64,000 bases of DNA. Source: Pseudoxanthomonas sp. X-1. Its GTDB lineage: Bacteria; Pseudomonadota; Gammaproteobacteria; Xanthomonadales; Xanthomonadaceae. The stretch lies in the NCBI RefSeq assembly GCF_020042665.1, contig NZ_CP083376.1:3570001-3634000 (forward strand), written 5' to 3'. Position 1 is the stretch's first letter; every line of letters begins with the position of its first letter. The notes beneath the pieces are model-generated. The model was not told the DNA's origin, did no database searches, and worked only from the letters and a program-made list of their open reading frames with translations. The translations under genes and the position numbers were made by a program. Positions 58,231 to 64,000 of this stretch are shown here, piece by piece.

Positions 58231-59625
58231 GTGAAAGGCACCCTGACCGCCAAGATGGCGCAAGGCGTCAACCTGACGCCGCAACTGCTCCAGTCGATCC
58301 GCCTGCTGCAGCTCACCAGCCAGCAGCTGGAGCTGGAGTTGGCCCAGACGCTGGAGCGCAATCCCCTGCTGGAAACCGACGAGGCCGAGGCCGAGGCACA
58401 GACGCTCGAGGCCGATGACGCGGCCCAGCTGGAAGCGGCCGCGTGGGACGAGCTGCCCGAGCCCGCGTTCATGGCCGGCCTGTCCGGCAACACCGGCGGC
58501 GCCCTGGACGAGGACGCGACCGCGCGCATCGCCGCAGGCGAGTCCTCGGACATGCGCGTGCGCCTGCTGACCCTGCTGGCGATCAGCTGGGACGCCGCCG
58601 ACCTGGCCATGGCCGCGTGGTGGCTGGACCGCTGCGACGATCGCGGCTACCTGGAGCAGCCGCTGGACGCGCTGCTGGCCGAGGGCGCGCTGCAGTTCGA
58701 ACTCGACGCCCTGCAGCTGGTGCGCCAGCGCCTGCTGCACGGCGAATGGGCCGGCATGGCCGCGGCCGATCCGGCCGAGTGCCTGCGCGCGCAGCTGCGC
58801 ACGCTGGCCGACAGCCCGGCCCGCACCCTGGCCGCGCGCATCCTGGCCGATCACCTGGACCTGCTGGCCGCGCACGACGACGCCGCGCTGGCGGCCGCCA
58901 CCGGCAGCAGCGTGGACGACGTGCGCGCGGCCGTGGCCCTGGTCCTGACGCTGCGCGCGCATCCGGTCGAGGCGCCGGCCGCGACCGAGGACAGCCACAT
59001 CCTGCCGGACGTGGTGGCCTGGTTCGCCGGCGGCGCCTGGCGCGTGGCGCTGGGCCGCTACACCACCCCGCGCGTGCGCATCAGCGCCCACTGCGAGCGC
59101 GCCCTGGCCGGCAACGGCGGCGAGAACGCCGCGCTGCGCGGCCTGCTGGACGAGGCGCGCTGGCTGGTGCGCGGCCTGAACATGCGCAACGACACCCTGC
59201 TGCGCACCGCCCAGCTGCTGGTCGAGCGCCAGCGCGGGTTCCTGGAGCAGGGCGAGGAAGCCATCCTGCCGCTGACCCTGCGCGAGGTGGCCGACGCCAT
59301 CGGGGTGCACGAGTCCACCGTCTCGCGCATCGTCGCCGGCAAGTACCTGCAGACCCCGCGCGGCACGATCGAACTCAAGCGCCTGTTCGCCGTGCGCCTG
59401 GAAGGCGCCGATGTCTCCGGCAGCGCGGTGCGCGCCATGGTCAAGCGCCTGATCGAGGAGGAGCCGCGCACCGCGCCGCTGGCCGACGAGGTCATCGCCA
59501 GCCTGCTGGCCCGCCAAGGCGTGCGCATCGCGCGCCGCACCGTCGCCAAGTATCGCGATCAGCTGGCCATCGGCCCGGCCAAGGCCCGCCAGCTCTCCCG
59601 TCCTTCCATTTCGGTTGCCGCCTGA
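58231..59625 (+). CDS. rpoN2: RNA polymerase sigma-54 factor, flagellar paralogue RpoN2
   Basis: A 464-residue sigma-54. Region I is visible as [36 protein letters not shown] (glutamine/leucine-rich, binds activator), region III contains [20 protein letters not shown], and the RpoN box ARRTVAKYR (about 434-442) near the end reads the -24 element. It is read with fleQ (1 base apart). The start is a GTG at 58231 with GGAGAG upstream. In Xanthomonas, which has two rpoN genes, this locus is the one for flagella. It should serve the sigma-54 promoters listed in this window. Confidence 0.93.
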   Translation: MKGTLTAKMAQGVNLTPQLLQSIRLLQLTSQQLELELAQTLERNPLLETDEAEAEAQTLEADDAAQLEAAAWDELPEPAFMAGLSGNTGGALDEDATARIAAGESSDMRVRLLTLLAISWDAADLAMAAWWLDRCDDRGYLEQPLDALLAEGALQFELDALQLVRQRLLHGEWAGMAAADPAECLRAQLRTLADSPARTLAARILADHLDLLAAHDDAALAAATGSSVDDVRAAVALVLTLRAHPVEAPAATEDSHILPDVVAWFAGGAWRVALGRYTTPRVRISAHCERALAGNGGENAALRGLLDEARWLVRGLNMRNDTLLRTAQLLVERQRGFLEQGEEAILPLTLREVADAIGVHESTVSRIVAGKYLQTPRGTIELKRLFAVRLEGADVSGSAVRAMVKRLIEEEPRTAPLADEVIASLLARQGVRIARRTVAKYRDQLAIGPAKARQLSRPSISVAA

Positions 59626-59626
59626 C

Positions 59627-61129
<1,503 letters not shown>

Positions 61130-61137
61130 CTTGGGCA

Positions 61138-61153
61138 TGGCACGCGTCTTGCC
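61138..61153 (+). promoter_or_regulatory. Sigma-54 promoter of fliE
   Basis: TGGCACGCGTCTTGCC with exact GG-N10-GC spacing, nine bases after the fleQ stop; predicted start 61164, 23 bases before the fliE ATG. Confidence 0.88.
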
Positions 61154-61186
61154 TGAACCCGTCAAGAACCCAACGGCAACACGGCC

Positions 61187-61555
61187 ATGACCGACGCCAT
61201 CTCCTCGATCCTGTCCCAGATCCGCGCGCACGAACTGCGCACGCGCGAAGGCGTGAGCAACGCCATCGACGTCAACGGCCTGGGCAACGTCGGCGGCGTG
61301 GCGGGAGGCAACGCGGTCGACCCGGCCAGCAGCGGTGGATTTGGCCAGCTGCTGTCCAAGGCCATCGACAACGTCAGCGCGACCCAGGCCAACGCCAGCG
61401 CCATGCAGACCGCCTTCGAACTGGGCGATCCGCGCGCCGACCTGGCCCGCACGATGGTCGCCATGCAGCAGTCGCAGGTCGCCTTCCGCGCCACGGTCGA
61501 AGTCCGCAACCGCCTGGTCCAGGCCTACCAGGACGTGATGAACATGCCCGTGTAG
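61187..61555 (+). CDS. fliE: Flagellar hook-basal body protein FliE
   Basis: A 122-residue export-gate/rod adaptor. GFGQLLSKAIDNVSATQANA and LGDPRADLARTMVAMQQSQV, AFRATVEVRNRLVQAYQDVM are the conserved FliE C-terminal region. Length is normal. It has its own sigma-54 promoter and opens the fliEFG unit. Confidence 0.96.
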   Translation: MTDAISSILSQIRAHELRTREGVSNAIDVNGLGNVGGVAGGNAVDPASSGGFGQLLSKAIDNVSATQANASAMQTAFELGDPRADLARTMVAMQQSQVAFRATVEVRNRLVQAYQDVMNMPV

Positions 61556-61609
61556 CGCCTGCGCGCCCGGCGCCTGGTTTCGTGCAAGACCGCATTCGCT
61601 TCCCCGTCC

Positions 61610-61672
61610 GACCCGCGATCCGCGCCTCCTGATCCTCTGACCTTCGACTCCTGACCTGCGGCCCCAGACACC
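61610..61672. repeat. Degenerate heptanucleotides before fliF
   Basis: Nine consecutive heptads, such as GACCCGC, GATCCGC, GATCCTC, CGACTCC and TGACCTG, fill the right half of the 118-base fliE-fliF gap up to two bases before the fliF ATG. They resemble the heptads near mreC and the CCCGAAT array. No strong ribosome-binding site is visible for fliF. Confidence 0.55.
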
Positions 61673-61673
61673 C

Positions 61674-63383
61674 ATGAGCGCCACCGCCCTTCCCAAAGCC
61701 GCCAATGCGCTGCGCGACCTCGGTCGCTTTCAGGACATCCCGGTGGTCCGCCAGCTGGCGGTGTTCATCCTGGCCGCGGCGGCCATCGCGCTGGGGCTGT
61801 GGCTGTTCTTCTGGACGCAGAAGCCGGACTACGTGACCGTGCAGGCCGGGCTGGACGCCAAGTCCACCGCACAGGCGTCCGACGCGCTGCGCACCGCGCA
61901 GATCCCGTACAAGCTCGACGCCGCCACCGGCGCGCTGACCGTCCCAGCCGACCAGGCCGGCGCGGCGCGCATGACCATGGCCAGCGCCGGCATCACCAGC
62001 AGCGGCCCGGCCGGGTTCGAGTCGCTGCAGGGCGACCAGGGCTTCGGCACCAGCCAGTTCGTCGAGAGCGCGCGCTACCAGCACGCGATGGAGATCGAGC
62101 TGGCGCGCACCATCGCCCAGCTGCGCCCCGTGCGCGAGGCGCGCGTGCACCTGGCCATGCCCAAGCCCTCGGCCTTCACCCGCCAGAACGAGCCGGCCAG
62201 CGCCTCGGTGGTGCTGCAGCTGGGCGCCGGGCAGACCCTGGAGCAGAACCAGATCGACGCGATCGAGCGCCTGGTCGCCTCGTCGGTGCCCGACCTGTCG
62301 CCCGAGCACGTGACCGTGGTCGACCAGTTCGGCCGCCTGCTCTCGCAGGACGATCCGGACAGCGCCGAGGCGGTCAACGCCAAGCAGTTCGAACAGCAGC
62401 GCCGCCAGGAAGCGCTCTACGTCCAGCGCATCGAGGAACTGCTGGCGCCGATGACCGGCCCGGGCCGGGTCAGCGCCAAGGTCAGCGTGGACATGGACTT
62501 CGCCCAAACCGAACAGGCCAGCGAGACCTACGGCCCGCAGCCGGCGATCGTGCGCAGCGAGCAGCTGAGCGAGTCGGGCAACCTGTCGGCCTCCAACGCC
62601 AACGCCCAGGGCGTGCCGGGCAGCGCCAGCAACACGCCCAACGCCGCCAACACGGCCGCGCCCGCCAATGCCGCCAACCCGGCCAATGGCGCCGCGCCGC
62701 AGCAGGCCAACGCCAACGCCGGCAACAACTCGGGCACGCGCAGCACGGTGCGCAACTACGAGATCGACCGCACCCTGACCCACACCCGCCAGGCGACGCC
62801 CCGCATCCGCCGGGTCACCGCCGCGGTGCTGGTGGACAACGTGCCGGCCGGCAGCGCCACCGCCGGCAAGCCGGCCGCCACCCGCGCGCTCAACGATGGC
62901 GAACTCAAGCGCATCGAGACGCTGGTGCAGCAGGCCATCGGCTACGACCAGCAGCGCGGCGACGTGGTTTCGGTGGTCAACGCCCCGTTCGCGCCGGCCG
63001 CGGTGGAGACGCCGCAGGATGCGCTGCCGATGTGGCAGGACCCGCGTGCGCTCAACATCGCGCGCATGGCGCTGGGCGGACTGGCGGTGCTGGGGCTGAT
63101 CTTCTTCGTGCTGCGCCCGGCCTTCCGCGCGATGCTCTCGCCGCGCGTGCCGGTCGGCAATGCGCTGGTGCCGGCCGGCGGCCAGGTCATGCCCACCGTC
63201 ACCGCCGAGATGGTCGACGACGACGAAGTCCCGGTGAAGCTCTCGCCGGCCTATTCGCCCAAGCCGGTGCTGCCGCCGGGCCCGGGCTTCGAACAGAAGC
63301 TGCAGACCGCGCGCGAAGTGGCCAGCACCGATCCCAGGCGCGTGGCCCAGGTCGTGCGCGAGATGGTGAACTCCGATGGCTGA
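61674..63383 (+). CDS. fliF: Flagellar MS-ring protein FliF
   Basis: A 569-residue inner-membrane ring protein. Two transmembrane helices (VFILAAAAIALGLWLFFW near residue 30 and MALGGLAVLGLIFFVLRPAF near residue 470) bracket the periplasmic ring-building motifs (YQHAMEIELARTIAQLRPVR, EARVHLAMPKPSAF). Between them lies an Asn/Ala-rich loop. The C-terminal tail (SPAYSPKPVLPPG to VVREMVNSDG) binds FliG. Its last eight bases overlap fliG. Confidence 0.97.
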   Translation: MSATALPKAANALRDLGRFQDIPVVRQLAVFILAAAAIALGLWLFFWTQKPDYVTVQAGLDAKSTAQASDALRTAQIPYKLDAATGALTVPADQAGAARMTMASAGITSSGPAGFESLQGDQGFGTSQFVESARYQHAMEIELARTIAQLRPVREARVHLAMPKPSAFTRQNEPASASVVLQLGAGQTLEQNQIDAIERLVASSVPDLSPEHVTVVDQFGRLLSQDDPDSAEAVNAKQFEQQRRQEALYVQRIEELLAPMTGPGRVSAKVSVDMDFAQTEQASETYGPQPAIVRSEQLSESGNLSASNANAQGVPGSASNTPNAANTAAPANAANPANGAAPQQANANAGNNSGTRSTVRNYEIDRTLTHTRQATPRIRRVTAAVLVDNVPAGSATAGKPAATRALNDGELKRIETLVQQAIGYDQQRGDVVSVVNAPFAPAAVETPQDALPMWQDPRALNIARMALGGLAVLGLIFFVLRPAFRAMLSPRVPVGNALVPAGGQVMPTVTAEMVDDDEVPVKLSPAYSPKPVLPPGPGFEQKLQTAREVASTDPRRVAQVVREMVNSDG

Positions 63384-64000
63384 TCAGGATCAACCGCTGA
63401 CCGGCACCCAGCGCGCGGCGGTGGTGCTGCTGTCGCTGGGCGAGGCCCAGGCCGCCGAGGTGCTCAAGCACATGGAGGCCAAGGAAGTGCAGAAGCTCGG
63501 CGTGGCCATGGCCAGCGTCGGCGACATCCCGCATTCGCTGGTGCAGCAGGTGATCGTGCGCTTCGTCGATACCCTGGAGCAGCCGGCCAAGATCGGCGAC
63601 GGCGCCGACGAATACGTGCGCGCGGTGCTGATGCAGGCCTTGGGCGAAGAGCGCGCCAGCGGCCTGATCGACCGCATCCTGTCCGGGCGCAACACGCCGG
63701 GCCTGGAAGCGCTGAAGTGGATGGAGCCCAAGGCCATCGCCCAGCTGGTGCGCAACGAGCACCCGCAGATCATCGCCATCGTCATGGCGCATCTGGAAGG
63801 CGACCAGGCCGCCGAGGTGCTCAAGCACATCCCGGCCGAGCTGCATGGCGACCTGCTGGTGCGCATCGCCACGCTGGACGGCATCCCGCCGCACGCGCTG
63901 GCCGAGCTCAACGACGTCATGGCGCGCCAGTTCAGCGGCAGCCAGGGCAAGCCCTCGGCCATCGGCGGGGCCAAGGTGGCCGCCAACATCCTCAACTTCG
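63376..64000 (+). CDS. fliG: Flagellar motor switch protein FliG, N-terminal part
   Basis: The first 208 codons of FliG; the gene runs off the right edge. LTGTQRAAVVLLSLGEAQAA and VLKHMEAKEVQKLGVAMASV are the N-terminal domain that binds FliF, and WMEPKAIAQLVRNEHPQIIA, IVMAHLEGDQAAEVLKHIPA the middle domain with the EHPQ motif that binds FliM. The torque-generating C-terminal domain is outside the window. The ATG at 63376 overlaps the end of fliF by eight bases, so the two are translated together. Confidence 0.97.
   Translation, partial: MADQDQPLTGTQRAAVVLLSLGEAQAAEVLKHMEAKEVQKLGVAMASVGDIPHSLVQQVIVRFVDTLEQPAKIGDGADEYVRAVLMQALGEERASGLIDRILSGRNTPGLEALKWMEPKAIAQLVRNEHPQIIAIVMAHLEGDQAAEVLKHIPAELHGDLLVRIATLDGIPPHALAELNDVMARQFSGSQGKPSAIGGAKVAANILNF

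Overview
The window is about 70 percent GC, densely coded, and reads as one stretch of a gammaproteobacterial chromosome of the family Xanthomonadaceae (Lysobacteraceae), probably close to Pseudoxanthomonas, Xanthomonas, Stenotrophomonas or Luteimonas. The reasons are the order rubredoxin, thiE, hemL; two large TonB-dependent receptors; the block mreBCD-mrdA-rodA-mltB-rlpA-dacC-ybeD-lipB next to glnE; and a flagellar cluster laid out as flgN-flgM-flgA, flgBCDEFGHIJKL, fliC-fliD-fliS, rpoN2, fleQ, fliEFG. I saw no phage, insertion sequence, CRISPR array, rRNA or tRNA. The genus is an inference.

Region by region. Positions 1-7400 hold the start of an esterase gene, rubredoxin, thiE, a secreted M19 dipeptidase with an Oar-like TonB-dependent receptor, and hemL. 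Positions 7558-17122 hold a MalT-like LuxR regulator and, convergent with it, a five-gene block on the minus strand: TonB-dependent receptor, Tat-type flavin amine oxidase, cytochrome c, secreted RidA and Tat-type class I/II aminotransferase. All five products carry export signals. Together they look like an outer-membrane uptake system joined to periplasmic oxidation of an amine or amino acid. I consider this the most interesting unit here. Positions 17383-20717 hold single metabolic or hypothetical genes (HAD phosphatase, YceI, nitroreductase, ELM1-like).

Positions 21078-35088 are minus-strand housekeeping genes: glnE, lipB, ybeD and the cell-elongation genes dacC, rlpA, mltB, rodA, mrdA, mreD, mreC and mreB, many with overlapping stops and starts. 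A PfkB kinase, a phosphate-selective-type porin and a lipoprotein follow.

Positions 39392-64000 are the flagellar cluster. I could read five sigma-54 promoters with exact GG-N10-GC spacing (flgA, flgB, flgF, flgJ, fliE) and two sigma-28 promoters with exact 11-base spacers (flgM, fliC). This fits the hierarchy FleQ/RpoN2, then hook-basal body, then FlgM release and FliA, then filament. Both regulators, RpoN2 and FleQ, are encoded here. At flgA and flgF the predicted sigma-54 start sites fall at the ATG, which predicts leaderless mRNAs.

The gaps between transcription units carry several repeat families: paired palindromes with core GCCATGGCGGC, TTCCCGC inverted repeats, a composite element with CAA/CAG triplets and CCCTCCC palindromes, and heptanucleotide (CCCGAAT-like) repeats, one run of which forms the 3-prime end of mreC. 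A run of nine G lies inside flgH.
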